Source: Halorhabdus utahensis DSM 12940 (lineage in GTDB: Archaea; Halobacteriota; Halobacteria; Halobacteriales; Haloarculaceae). From it: a DNA stretch of 64,000 bases. Of the stretch, positions 41,737-50,335 are shown one piece after another. The number at the start of each line of letters is the position of its first letter. Positions within the stretch are counted from its first letter, which is position 1. The translations under genes were made by a program, and so were the position numbers. Below the pieces are notes generated by a model. That model saw only the letters and a list, made by a program, of their open reading frames with translations, did not search any database and had not been told where the DNA came from. Location of the stretch: the NCBI RefSeq assembly GCF_000023945.1, contig NC_013158.1:1736001-1800000 (forward strand), read 5' to 3'.

Positions 41737-42489
41737 ATGCCGACACCGGGCGACGTGGGTACCGAACTGGAACCGGCCGAGCGCGAGCGCCGCGAGTGGC
41801 GTCGGGACCGGGCGATTTCGACGAAACCCGGCGACGGGACACTCACCCGTGCCGAGGCCAAGCGCGACGCGACGGTCAGACAGTTCGACATCGTCTCGCC
41901 GAGCGCGACGACGATCGGCCGCCCCGACTCACCCGATGGTGATCTCAGCGACCGCATACGGCGGCTTCACGACGAGCAACATCCCGCCATGACCGGCCAC
42001 GCCGAGCGGATGCATCGTCTGGACAAGGCCCGCATCACCCACGCGCTGTGCAGCGAACTGGATCTGACGCCCTGGGAACGGGACCGTGCGCTGGGGGTCC
42101 TGACCGAGATCGACCTGACGGCGTTCGGGAGCCAGCGGGCGATCCCGAAGGTCGCCCTCGTCGTCATCCAGCATGTCGTCGACAGCGAGCGCCGCCGGCA
42201 ACTCGGGCTGCACGACAGCGACCGGATCGCCGAGCTGGACCCTGACGAGATGGCGTCACTGTATGACCGTTTCGAGTCACTGACCGACGACGACCGGTAT
42301 CGCGCCCTGCTGGCTGCCAACGGTCTCGATCAGACCAGCGTCAATCGACTCGATCGCGTCCTGCGCGACCAACTCGACGAACAGGAGCTGCACGGCGCAG
42401 TCTACGGGCGGGTCCCCCACCGCGACCCCCACTTGCCCCGCGCGGCCAATCGGGAGGCGGATCCGCCCGCGCCCGAACGGGACGACTGA
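41737..42489 (+). CDS. Probable DNA-directed RNA polymerase subunit epsilon
   Basis: 250 residues, very polar. The central domain (about residues 70-150) has LDKARITHALCSELDLTPWE and ALGVLTEIDLTAFGSQRAIP, which I recognise from memory as the haloarchaeal RNA polymerase epsilon protein, a subunit described only in halophiles. Residues 1-60 are charged and disordered, the end is proline-rich. No enzymatic motifs exist. Its exact role in transcription is unknown. Sharing a 46-bp upstream element with serS fits a core information-processing gene. The alternative is an uncharacterised conserved haloarchaeal protein. Confidence 0.6.
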   Translation: MPTPGDVGTELEPAERERREWRRDRAISTKPGDGTLTRAEAKRDATVRQFDIVSPSATTIGRPDSPDGDLSDRIRRLHDEQHPAMTGHAERMHRLDKARITHALCSELDLTPWERDRALGVLTEIDLTAFGSQRAIPKVALVVIQHVVDSERRRQLGLHDSDRIAELDPDEMASLYDRFESLTDDDRYRALLAANGLDQTSVNRLDRVLRDQLDEQELHGAVYGRVPHRDPHLPRAANREADPPAPERDD

Positions 42490-42504
42490 TCTGGGAGCCG
42501 CTAC

Positions 42505-43056
42505 TCACGCTTCGAAGTGGCCGGGATAGCGGTTCTCGATGGATTTCAGCTCCGACTCCAACTGCTCGATTCGCTCGACCAGCTCCTGGAACTCCCGGCT
42601 ATGCGTGAGCTCGGTGCGGTCCTTTTCGACCTCGAGGACGTTTCGCTTGACGCGCGCACTCGAGAGTTCTCGCTGGAGGCGTTCGTACTCGTCGAGAGCA
42701 CAGAGCTTCTCGACGGTCGCTTCGATGTCTTCGGCACCGACTGGTTTCGTCCGGTAGTCGTCGATTCCCAGCTCCAGGATGTCGTAGTCAGGCGCGACCG
42801 CCGTGACTAACGCGACCCGACAATCCAGCCCACGTTCCTCGATGACTTTCAGCACTTGCTCTCCTGATAGCCCTGGCATCCGCCGGTCGAGCAACACCAC
42901 GTCGACGGCTGGATCCAGCGCTTCGAGGGCTTGCTCACCGGTGTAGGCGACCCGGACCTCGTAGTCGCTGTCGAGCAGACGCGCGTATCCGTCTGCCGTA
43001 TCGCGCTCGTCCTCGACGATGAGGACGGTCGCGTCTCCAGCACCCGTCGATGACAC
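42505..43056 (-). CDS. HalX response regulator
   Basis: 183 residues from GTG 43056. A TATA-like GTGTTTTGG about 28 bp upstream (near 43084) supports this start over the longer frame to 43122. The receiver has VLIVEDERDTADGY, VVLLDRRMPGLSG (Asp 57), LVTA and DDYRTKPVG (Lys 104). The C-terminal HalX part is a long charged coiled coil (LVERIEQLESELKSIENRY). It is divergent from the membrane kinase at 43206 across about 150 bp, so they are a likely two-component pair. It is a clear relative of the regulators at 13759 and 45874. Confidence 0.88.
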   Translation of the reverse strand: MSSTGAGDATVLIVEDERDTADGYARLLDSDYEVRVAYTGEQALEALDPAVDVVLLDRRMPGLSGEQVLKVIEERGLDCRVALVTAVAPDYDILELGIDDYRTKPVGAEDIEATVEKLCALDEYERLQRELSSARVKRNVLEVEKDRTELTHSREFQELVERIEQLESELKSIENRYPGHFEA

Positions 43057-43205
43057 GTTACTGACATTGGTCCGCGTTACCAAAACACTTCCGGCGGGGC
43101 CGAGGGGTCGCGCCGGGAACACTGCCCAGTATCATGGTAGATACTCACGCACATAGCCTTATGATTGCCCGTCAGGTATTCGTGGTAACGAGTGGATCGA
43201 ATCGC

Positions 43206-45215
43206 ATGGCCTGGCAAACGTCCTGGATGATCGTCCCGCTGCTGATCGCGGCATTCTTGCTGCTGGTGCTCGGTCTGTCGATGCTACTGTTGGTAACGCG
43301 CGAGCGCATGACGCCGACCATCGGGGCGCTCCTCGTCTTCTGTCTGGCGGGTGCCACCTGGGCGATCGCCGAGGCCTATCAGGTGGCCAACACGGGCGCA
43401 AGCAAGCGCATCTGGTTTGCCATCGGTTCAGGGTCGTTCGTCGTGGTCGTGTTCGCCTGGCTCGTCTTTGCGCTGGCAGCCAGCGAGCGCGAGCGATGGC
43501 TTTCCCTGCCGCGGATCGCCCCGGTGTTGGCAGGGGGTGGCGTGCTGGCGGGGCTGTTCTTCACGAACCCGATTCATGGCGCTCTCTGGGAGTCGACTAT
43601 CGTTTCGAGGGCGGGACTGTTCGTGCTTGACGTTCAGTTCACGGCAATCTACGGCGGTGCCATGCTCGGTTTGCTGACGGTGACTGGTCTCGGGATCGCG
43701 GTCCTGTGGGTCTACGGAACCCAGCGCGACGGCGTCAGCTTGCGCGCCATCGGGTGGATGGTCGCTGGCATCTCCTTCCCGGTCGGGACGGGGCTGTTGT
43801 ACCACGTGGGACTCGGTCCCGGGGTGAACCTCACACCGATCGCGCTGGGGGGTACCGCGAGTACACTGATCTACCTCGTGTTCACCAGGGAGTTGATCGG
43901 TCGCGTGCCGCTCCCGCGTTCGGCTGTGCTGAATCGCATGGACGAGGGACTGGTCGTCGTCGGCGCGGACGGTCATGTGAGCGACCTGAATCCGGCAGCG
44001 AAGTCGTTGCTGGATCTCGAGGAAACGGCGCTCGGACGGACCGTCACGGACGTCATCCCCGAGTGGCCGGACGGCGTAGACGACGACCGAACCACGGTTG
44101 ATGTCACCGTCGAAGATGGCGACCGCCGACACCTCCGGATTCGCGTGTCGCCACTGTCGGATAGTCACCACTCACAGATCGGGCTGATTTCCGACCGGAC
44201 CGAACAGGAGGCACTCCAGCAGCGCTACCGGGCCATCATCGAGGAGTCCGCCGAAGCGAACGTGTTGCTCGACGAGAACGGCACCATCATATACGCGAGT
44301 CCGTCCGTCGAGCGCATCTTCGGGTGGACGTCGACCGAGATGGAGGGCGAGACGGCCTTCGAGTTCGTCGCCGAGACGGACCGCGAGCGGATCCGTGCGG
44401 AGTTCGAACGGGTCCTGGCAAATCCGGGCTATGAACCCCGACTCGAGTACCGCGTCGTCGATCGCGAGGGTCACGAGTGCGTCTTCGAATCCCTGGTTCG
44501 CAACCTCCTCGATCATCCTCACGTCGAGGCCATCGCTGTCACCTCGCGGGACGTCACCGAGCGTCGGGAGCGAGAACAGGAACTCGAGCGGATGAACGAG
44601 CGCCTCGAGGAGTTCGCCTCGATACTGAGCCACGATCTCCGCAATCCGCTGGAAGTGGCGGAGATCCACACGACCCTGGCACAGCGTGGTGACGAGGACG
44701 CCCTCGAAACCGTCCAGCAGGCTCACGACCGCATCGACGCCATGATCGACGACATTCTGACGTACGTTCGCGAGGACGACACTGTCGACCCGGACGAGAT
44801 CGCTTTCGAGCCCGTCGTCCAGTCCGCCTGGGAGACTGTTCACACCCGGGGAGCCACGCTGTCGTTCGACATGCCGGCCGAGACGGTCATCGAAGCCGAC
44901 CGGCGACGGCTCCAGCGCGCACTCGAGAACCTCTTCCGAAACTCGATCGAGCACGGGGGTGAGGCGGTGACCGTCCGGATCGGTCGGGCCGACGCGGGCT
45001 TTTTCGTCGCCGACGACGGTCCAGGAATTCCACCCGAGGATCGCGCATCGGTCTTCGACAACGGGTTCACCACCGCCGAGGAGGGCACGGGTCTCGGACT
45101 GGCGATCGTGCGCCGGACGGCCCAGGCTCACGGGTGGACTGTCACGGCGACCGAGAGTGAGTCGGGCGGCGCACGCTTCGAATTCGGCAACGTTTCGTTC
45201 CCGAGCGAAGACTGA
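43206..45215 (+). CDS. Seven-helix membrane histidine kinase with two PAS domains
   Basis: 669 residues from ATG 43206; ATGs at 43134 and 43161 in the same frame would add 24 or 15 polar residues. The N-terminal 225 residues contain seven hydrophobic helices of the HisKA_7TM type. PAS 1 (LNRMDEGLVVVGADGHVSDL) and PAS 2 (SAEANVLLDENGTIIYASPS) follow. FASILSHDLRNPLEVAEIH is the H box (His 476). LFRNSIEHG, VADDGPGIPPED and GTGLGLAIV form an intact ATP site. The partner is probably the divergent HalX regulator at 42505. The final codons lie inside a short tandem duplication. Confidence 0.88.
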   Translation: MAWQTSWMIVPLLIAAFLLLVLGLSMLLLVTRERMTPTIGALLVFCLAGATWAIAEAYQVANTGASKRIWFAIGSGSFVVVVFAWLVFALAASERERWLSLPRIAPVLAGGGVLAGLFFTNPIHGALWESTIVSRAGLFVLDVQFTAIYGGAMLGLLTVTGLGIAVLWVYGTQRDGVSLRAIGWMVAGISFPVGTGLLYHVGLGPGVNLTPIALGGTASTLIYLVFTRELIGRVPLPRSAVLNRMDEGLVVVGADGHVSDLNPAAKSLLDLEETALGRTVTDVIPEWPDGVDDDRTTVDVTVEDGDRRHLRIRVSPLSDSHHSQIGLISDRTEQEALQQRYRAIIEESAEANVLLDENGTIIYASPSVERIFGWTSTEMEGETAFEFVAETDRERIRAEFERVLANPGYEPRLEYRVVDREGHECVFESLVRNLLDHPHVEAIAVTSRDVTERREREQELERMNERLEEFASILSHDLRNPLEVAEIHTTLAQRGDEDALETVQQAHDRIDAMIDDILTYVREDDTVDPDEIAFEPVVQSAWETVHTRGATLSFDMPAETVIEADRRRLQRALENLFRNSIEHGGEAVTVRIGRADAGFFVADDGPGIPPEDRASVFDNGFTTAEEGTGLGLAIVRRTAQAHGWTVTATESESGGARFEFGNVSFPSED

Positions 45216-45244
45216 TGTTGCGTTCCCGAGCGAAGACTGACGTT
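45196..45244 (+). repeat. Tandem duplication spanning the kinase stop codon
   Basis: CGTTCCCGAGCGAAGACTGA occurs at 45196-45215 and again at 45221-45240. The two 24-bp units, extended by ATGTT and ACGTT ends, are identical at 23 of 24 bases with a 25-bp period. The first copy encodes the last residues and stop of the kinase. It looks like a recent replication slippage event. Confidence 0.7.
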
Positions 45245-45408
45245 ACGGGGCCGTTCGAACCGCGACGCAGATACCGGCGGGTGGGTTTATGCGGTCCCAG
45301 TGCGTTAGCAATCAACATGTCCTGCGCCGATGGGGGTCGTCTCCCGCGGGCACGTCCCCCACGCGATCCGCGATCGGACACGCGCCACAGGATGGAGGGC
45401 CACGAGCC

Positions 45409-45834
45409 GTGCTGATCCGTGACGTGATGTCCCGGGAATACCTGACGGTCAAGCGGGGGCAGAGCCTCAGAGATGCCGTGGAGGCCATGCTCAAGGAGGG
45501 CCAGGAGTCCGTGATCATTACGAACGAGGGAGAGCCCGATGGGCTGATCACCCGCCGCTCGGCACTGATTGCCGCCTACAAGACCGACGAACCGCTCAGC
45601 AAGGTGCCGGTCTCGGGGTTCGCTTCTGGCTTTCCGACCTCCGTCAAACCCGACGCCACGGTCCTGTTCGCCATCGGCCAACTGATCAACGCGGACGAGG
45701 AGGTCCTGCCAGTGGTCGAGGATCTCGAACTGGTCGGGGTCGTCACCCGGGAGAACCTGCTCGATGAGTATACGAACCTTCGCAACGAGGCGTTCGATAC
45801 CATCGAACGGCGCAAGGAGTGGGAGGAACAATGA
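45409..45834 (+). CDS. CBS-domain protein
   Basis: 141 residues from GTG 45409. The frame extends to 45289, but a TATA-like GGTTTATGC at 45281-45289 predicts a transcript starting near 45310, and the conserved CBS sequence starts at MLIRDVMSRE. Two CBS motifs follow: residues 1-60 (DAVEAMLKEGQESVIITNEG) and 65-125 (TVLFAIGQLINADEEVLPVV). Such pairs bind adenosine nucleotides or SAM and regulate partners. The stop overlaps a small ATGA-linked frame leading to the HalX regulator at 45874, suggesting an operon. Involvement in signalling is inferred from context. Confidence 0.8.
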   Translation: MLIRDVMSREYLTVKRGQSLRDAVEAMLKEGQESVIITNEGEPDGLITRRSALIAAYKTDEPLSKVPVSGFASGFPTSVKPDATVLFAIGQLINADEEVLPVVEDLELVGVVTRENLLDEYTNLRNEAFDTIERRKEWEEQ

Positions 45835-45881
45835 CAACGAGCGACCGGAATCAGGGCCACCCCAACAGTACACATGACTGA
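45831..45881 (+). other. 16-codon bridging frame between CBS gene and HalX regulator
   Basis: ATG 45831 overlaps the CBS stop as ATGA and the frame encodes MTTSDRNQGHPNSTHD before TGA at 45879-45881. That stop lies five bases inside the regulator gene, whose ATG is at 45874. Ribosomes finishing here could restart on the regulator. Chance cannot be excluded. Confidence 0.3.
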
Positions 45882-46488
45882 CGACACAGACGTGACGGTG
45901 CTTATCGTCGAGGACGAACAGCAGATCGCCGACGGATACGCTTCGATCCTGCGTGATCGCTACACCGTGAAGACGGCGTATTCCGGCGAACAAGCGCTCG
46001 AAACCATCGACGACGACGTCGACGTGGTGTTGCTCGACCGGATGATGCCCGGCCTGTCGGGTCGGGAGACGCTGACCGAATTCCGCGAGGCGGGGTTCGA
46101 GTGTCCGGTCGCCATGGTCACGGCGAAGGTCCCGGATTTCGACGTCATCGAGATGGGATTCGACGACTACCTCACCAAGCCGGTCGATGTCGATGAGCTC
46201 GAAGACACTGTCGAGCGACTGATCGCGCTGGGTCGTCTCGATCCGTCGGTTCGGGCGTTCGTCGCCGACACGATCAAGCAAGCCAGCCTGGAAGCCAACA
46301 AGCCATCCGTCGAGCTATCGACGAGTGAGGACTACCAGGGGCTTCGCGACCGGTTGAGTTCCCAGGGTGCCGAACTCGGCGACATTTCGGCGGCGATGAC
46401 CGACGAGGAGTTCGAACTCGTCCTCCAGACCATCGTCCGCAACCTTGGTGACGGCCAGGACGGGCAGGACTCGCTGGATCAGCTGTAA
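45874..46488 (+). CDS. HalX response regulator
   Basis: 204 residues. The receiver has VLIVEDEQQIADGY, VVLLDRMMPGLSG (Asp 55), MVTAKVPDFD and DDYLTKPVD (Lys 102). Residues 120-204 form the helical HalX-type output region with many glutamates and ending GQDGQDSLDQL. It follows the CBS gene by 39 bp and converges with the PAS kinase gene at 46479, with which it shares its last 10 bp in opposite orientation. That kinase is the closest candidate partner, together with the membrane kinase upstream. Confidence 0.88.
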   Translation: MTDDTDVTVLIVEDEQQIADGYASILRDRYTVKTAYSGEQALETIDDDVDVVLLDRMMPGLSGRETLTEFREAGFECPVAMVTAKVPDFDVIEMGFDDYLTKPVDVDELEDTVERLIALGRLDPSVRAFVADTIKQASLEANKPSVELSTSEDYQGLRDRLSSQGAELGDISAAMTDEEFELVLQTIVRNLGDGQDGQDSLDQL

Positions 46489-48038
46489 GCTCCTGCCTGG
46501 CGTTTCCAGGCCGTCACGTCGAACGTGAGTATCGTCTCCCCGTCTTCGTGGGTGGTTTCGATATCCCATCCCAGTGCTTCCAGCACGAGTCGGACCTTCA
46601 AGAGGTGTTTCGAGCCGTCGAGTAGCTCCTGATCGCTGTACCGGCCGGTCAGGTTCGGGATCGACAGTTCCCCGGGGACCCGGAGGCGAAAGCCGCGCCC
46701 GGTAGACTCGAAAGCCATGGACGTCCCGGGGCCGAGTTCGGCGCCGAGCTCTTCGATTAGTAGCGCTGTGCGCACGTGATCGGTCCGGAGCTCGATCGAG
46801 TCCCCGCTGACGGTACAGTCTGTCCGCTGCTCGGCCAGCGTCCGAATGTCGATGTCGCTGACGTCCCCGCCAGTCTTCACGACGGCGAACAGCTCGCTGA
46901 ACTCCCCGACGAGCTGTTTGAGCCCGTCGACCATCTCTGCCTCCGTCTGACGCGCCTCGGTGAACGATCGTTTCATGTCCGCCCAGGTGTCGGCCAGCGA
47001 AGCCAGTGCCTCCCGGACCGCCGCGGCATCGGTCTGAACCTCGTCGTCGACGTCGCTTGGTGGTTCTTCGCCGGGCTGAACCTCCATGCCGAGCAACGAG
47101 GACAGTTCCACGAGGGACTCCCGGCCTGACGCTTCGGCGTCGAACCCGCCTTCCATCTGTGAGGCGACAGCGATCTGGATCTGCGTCCGGTTTCGGAAGT
47201 TGTGGTCGTAAATTCCATAGAGGTGCTCGATGGCCTCGCGCACGTTCTTGACGAGCATCCGCTGGCGAGTTAGATCCGTAATGTTCCGCGAGATGCCGAC
47301 CAGGCCGATCACCCGCCCGCTGGGATCCGTCACGCGGTGTTTGCTTGCCGTGACGTGGATCTTCTCGGCCGCCGCGTTCTCGATCCACTCCGGCTTGCGC
47401 TCGATCCCCCGATGACCTTCGATCACCGCCATGTTGTCGCGATAGAGCTCCATCGCCGTCTCCGGGAGGAACGTGTCGAACTCGCTGGCCCCGACCAGGT
47501 CGGCCGGTTCGAGATCGTGCAGGTCGGCCTTGGCCTGGTTGACGCGGACGAACCGGGCGTGGCGATCGAAGATATAAATCAGATCGTCGAACTCGTTCAT
47601 CAGCGTGTCGTAGGCGCGGTCCTCGACAGAGACCTGAGCCCCGATGCCGCCGGCACTGGATGCGACCGGGACAGTCGCCCCGATGTGGAGACTCTCCAGG
47701 CGGTCCTCGAAGTGACCCATGTCCTCGGTGTGTAAGAACACGTCCGCGCCGGATAGCATCGCTTGCGCGACCTTCTCGGGACGATCGCCGACGTACATGA
47801 CCCCACGCACTGGGTCGGCTGCGGCTGCCGCCTCAACGGCCGTGATCGCGTGCTCGCCGGCTTCGACGACGACGTACGCCGGCGGGGTGGCCGTGGCTTC
47901 GAGCTCGGCCACGTCACTCGGGTCCAGCGTCGACACGCCGGCCGTCACTCGCGTACAGACTGATCGGTACGTCGAGAGATAGTCGACTGCTCCCGGAACG
48001 ATACCGACGTGCGAATCCGCGAGTGATTGCTCGGTCAC
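46479..48038 (-). CDS. PAS histidine-kinase-like protein with pseudo-receiver domain
   Basis: 519 residues. Residues 10-120 look like a receiver fold without its aspartate: PPAYVVVEAGEHA stands where the phosphorylated Asp would be. A PAS domain follows at 140-260 (DLIYIFDRHARFVRVNQAKA). An H-box-like LYGIYDHNFRNRTQIQI keeps His 279. The C-terminal ATPase part lacks a recognisable N box and DxGxG, reading VRTALLIEELGAELGPGTSM, so catalysis is doubtful. No membrane segments occur. It may be a degenerate sensor or scaffold. Its 3' end overlaps the convergent HalX gene by 10 bp. Confidence 0.75.
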   Translation of the reverse strand: MTEQSLADSHVGIVPGAVDYLSTYRSVCTRVTAGVSTLDPSDVAELEATATPPAYVVVEAGEHAITAVEAAAAADPVRGVMYVGDRPEKVAQAMLSGADVFLHTEDMGHFEDRLESLHIGATVPVASSAGGIGAQVSVEDRAYDTLMNEFDDLIYIFDRHARFVRVNQAKADLHDLEPADLVGASEFDTFLPETAMELYRDNMAVIEGHRGIERKPEWIENAAAEKIHVTASKHRVTDPSGRVIGLVGISRNITDLTRQRMLVKNVREAIEHLYGIYDHNFRNRTQIQIAVASQMEGGFDAEASGRESLVELSSLLGMEVQPGEEPPSDVDDEVQTDAAAVREALASLADTWADMKRSFTEARQTEAEMVDGLKQLVGEFSELFAVVKTGGDVSDIDIRTLAEQRTDCTVSGDSIELRTDHVRTALLIEELGAELGPGTSMAFESTGRGFRLRVPGELSIPNLTGRYSDQELLDGSKHLLKVRLVLEALGWDIETTHEDGETILTFDVTAWKRQAGAYS

Positions 48039-48220
48039 CGTTTATCGCCCCTTGCTACTGTGGCCACGGATAATCTGAATTGATACATCGTCCGCGGTCT
48101 GCATGAATTTTGGGTACAGAATGAGATAGCTGCCGATGCTCGAGACCGGACACCTGAGTTCGCCGGGCGACACTCGCCCGAAGGAAAACCCCCAAGAGCC
48201 GACGCCGCCAAGGATGCCAC

Positions 48221-48865
48221 ATGAGCGAGCGTGACCGTGCCGACGTCGTCGTCGTCGACTACGGACTGGGGAACCTTCGGAGTGTCACCCGCGGTCTCGA
48301 ACGGGCGGGCGGACGAGTCGAGGTGACGGACGATCCGGGCGCGCTCGACCGCGCCGACGGGATCGTCCTTCCCGGCGTCGGCGCGTTCAGCGAGGGGATG
48401 GACAACGCCGGTCCGTTCCGGGACGCACTCCTCGATGCCGCCGAGGACGGCCGACCGCTACTGGGCATCTGTCTTGGAATGCAGATGCTACTCACGACCA
48501 GCGAGGAGGCCGAGCACGCCGGCGAGGGTGACGTCGAAGGGCTGGACCTCATCCCGGGGACGAACCTTCGGTTCGACGGCGACCGGAAGGTTCCCCACAT
48601 GGGCTGGAACGAACTCGCCGTCGAGCGCGACCACCCCCTTCTTGCGGGTGTCGACGGCGAGTACGCTTACTTCGTCCACTCCTATTACGCCGAACCCGAC
48701 GACACAGCCGCCACTGCGGCGTCGACCGAGTACGGCGAGCGCTTCGCGAGCGTCGTCGCCAACGAGGCCGGCAACGTCATGGGGACGCAGTTTCACCCCG
48801 AGAAATCCGGTGAGACGGGGCTCCGCATTCTCGAAAACTTTGTCGCGTACTGCGCCGATCAGTAG
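48221..48865 (+). CDS. hisH: Imidazole glycerol phosphate synthase glutaminase subunit
   Basis: 214 residues. VVDYGLGNLRSVTRGLERAG opens the class I glutaminase domain. LGICLGMQML has the nucleophilic cysteine, and GTQFHPEKSGETGL gives the His and Glu of the triad. HisH produces ammonia for HisF in histidine biosynthesis. The gene is alone here, as usual in haloarchaea where his genes are scattered; hisI is 3.2 kb downstream. The upstream gene is on the other strand, 180 bp away. The length is normal. Confidence 0.95.
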   Translation: MSERDRADVVVVDYGLGNLRSVTRGLERAGGRVEVTDDPGALDRADGIVLPGVGAFSEGMDNAGPFRDALLDAAEDGRPLLGICLGMQMLLTTSEEAEHAGEGDVEGLDLIPGTNLRFDGDRKVPHMGWNELAVERDHPLLAGVDGEYAYFVHSYYAEPDDTAATAASTEYGERFASVVANEAGNVMGTQFHPEKSGETGLRILENFVAYCADQ

Positions 48866-48883
48866 CGTCGCGATCCGACCGGT

Positions 48884-49174
48884 TCACAGTGCATTCACGA
48901 CCACGAGTGCCGACCAGGCTAGCATGGCTCCACCCATTATGATGCCGACGTAGCCGACGACCCCCAGCACTCGTGGCGAGATCTGTTCCGGATCGATCCG
49001 TTCGGGATCGGTGACGACGCCATACCCGAAGCCTAACAGGAGGATCCCGACGATCGCTTCCATCGCGATCACGATCGTCGACTGGCCGCCAAAGGCTAAC
49101 TGCGTCGCCCCGACAGCCACGTTTCCGAGCCCCAGCAGGACGACGCCGTATCCGTAGCGTAAACGGGTCTCCAT
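48884..49174 (-). CDS. Small membrane protein of unknown function
   Basis: 96 residues with three hydrophobic segments: about 8-28 (YGVVLLGLGNVAVGATQLAF), 33-53 and 69-94. A short polar loop (VTDPERIDPEQISPR) separates the second and third. No catalytic residues or family features are recognised. It converges with hisH and is divergent from ridA. The start at 49174 is the only ATG that precedes the first helix closely. Confidence 0.65.
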   Translation of the reverse strand: METRLRYGYGVVLLGLGNVAVGATQLAFGGQSTIVIAMEAIVGILLLGFGYGVVTDPERIDPEQISPRVLGVVGYVGIIMGGAMLAWSALVVVNAL

Positions 49175-49258
49175 GGGGTATCGTCATCGGCCAGCCGCAT
49201 TAACGTACGGACCCGCCCCGCCAGCGGTTTTATACTGCGTCCGGTCGGATTGTCCGGC

Positions 49259-49636
49259 ATGAAGCGCACCATCGAGACCGATGCGGCCCCCGCGGCAGTC
49301 GGGGCGTACAGTCAGGCGACCGCAACCGACGAGCTGGTGTTCACCGCCGGGCAGATCCCACTGACGCCTGACGGTGACCTCCTCGATGACGCTGCCATCG
49401 ACGTCCAGACCCAGCAGGCGCTGGACAACGTCGCGGCAGTTCTCGACGAAGCGGGCGCGAGCATGGACGACGTCCTGAAGGTAACTGTCTACGTCGAGGA
49501 CATCGAGGACTTCGAGGCGATGGATGCGGCCTACGAGACGTTCTTCGATGAGGAGCCACCGGCCCGGAGCGCCGTCGAAGTCGCCGCCTTGCCGAAGGGT
49601 GTCGGCGTCGAGATCGAAGCCGTCGCGACGGTCTGA
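49259..49636 (+). CDS. RidA-family enamine/imine deaminase
   Basis: 125 residues from ATG 49259, with the TATA-like GGTTTTATAC at 49226-49235, at leaderless distance. TDAAPAAVGAYSQATATDEL, LVFTAGQIPLTPDG, LKVTVYVEDIEDFEAMDAAY and PARSAVEVAALPKGVGVEIE are family signatures, including the arginine (PARS) that contacts the substrate carboxylate. RidA hydrolyses reactive enamines formed by PLP enzymes. A small membrane protein gene follows after one base. The assignment is firm; the physiological substrate is the usual 2-aminoacrylate. Confidence 0.93.
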   Translation: MKRTIETDAAPAAVGAYSQATATDELVFTAGQIPLTPDGDLLDDAAIDVQTQQALDNVAAVLDEAGASMDDVLKVTVYVEDIEDFEAMDAAYETFFDEEPPARSAVEVAALPKGVGVEIEAVATV

Positions 49637-49637
49637 G

Positions 49638-49844
49638 ATGGCCGGAGCCACGCTCCGGTGGCGCGAGGCGCTGGTCTGGGGGCTGGTCGGCGGGCTCTCC
49701 TTTCTGGTCCTCCTGCAGGGCTACGAACTGCTGACGCCCGCGGGCGTCGACCCGCTCGTGAAAGGCGGGGTCGCCCTGGCCGTCACTGGGGTCGGGACGG
49801 TGCTGGCAAGAGTCACCGAGCCCTGGTTGCGTTCGGCCCTGTGA
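49638..49844 (+). CDS. Small two-helix membrane protein
   Basis: 68 residues starting one base after the ridA stop. Hydrophobic stretches ALVWGLVGGLSFLVLL (about 11-26) and GGVALAVTGVGTVLA (about 43-58) are separated by YELLTPAGVDPLVK. No known family is recognised. Close spacing suggests co-transcription with ridA. The gene is followed by the tRNA-Ser promoter region. Confidence 0.6.
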   Translation: MAGATLRWREALVWGLVGGLSFLVLLQGYELLTPAGVDPLVKGGVALAVTGVGTVLARVTEPWLRSAL

Positions 49845-49913
49845 GGGCACCCGAACGCCCTTCGATCCAGAGCGAAAACGCTTAACCACACCGTCACTCA
49901 TCAGTAGATACGA

Positions 49914-49995
49914 GCCAGGATGGCCGAACGGTAAGGCGCACGCCTGGAAAGCGTGTTCCCTTTCGGGATTCAGGGTTCAAATCCCTGTCCTGGCG
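49914..49995 (+). tRNA. tRNA-Ser(GGA)
   Basis: An 82-base class II tRNA. Acceptor GCCAGGA pairs with TCCTGGC, discriminator G, no encoded CCA. The anticodon stem CACGC/GCGTG encloses CTGGAAA with anticodon GGA. A long variable arm (TTCCC-TTTC-GGGAT) and a T arm CAGGG-TTCAAAT-CCCTG are present. No intron is seen. AACGCTTAACC at about 49877-49887 is a TATA-like box. It is the substrate of the serS product encoded at 37982. Confidence 0.97.
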
Positions 49996-50335
49996 TGGGC
50001 GACCCGAACATTGTGAGGGTTGCCGAACTCTCGAACGGTGAGCGTAGCGAACCGTGAGAGCCGCGAACACATTACCGAGAACCGCGTCGCGTGTTCAGGA
50101 CACATCGGTCGGTGTGTCTCCTTGCTCGGACGCACTGCCCGGCTCGCAGTGGCGACCACCACGTCCGTGATGCCGTTCGCGCGCGGTTCACGGTGCGATA
50201 TTTTTCGTCTTCGTTCCGTTGTCGCCGGGAATTCCCCACGGAGCGGGAGTATTCAGCCGAAAAACCGGGAATTTTGGCCGGGTCCCCCGTCCCGAACAGC
50301 AAAGTTAACAGTCAGGCGTGTGTATCGTGCTCCTG
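49996..50335. other. 340-bp intergenic region downstream of tRNA-Ser with a stem-loop
   Basis: No credible gene is present. CTCTC and ACGGT (50028-50039) pair with ACCGT and GAGAG (50051-50060), forming a hairpin around GAGCGTAGCGA that may end the tRNA transcript. An AT patch GATATTTTTCG lies near 50192-50202. AAAGTTAACA at 50301-50310 is the probable box for the ferredoxin gene. Confidence 0.45.
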
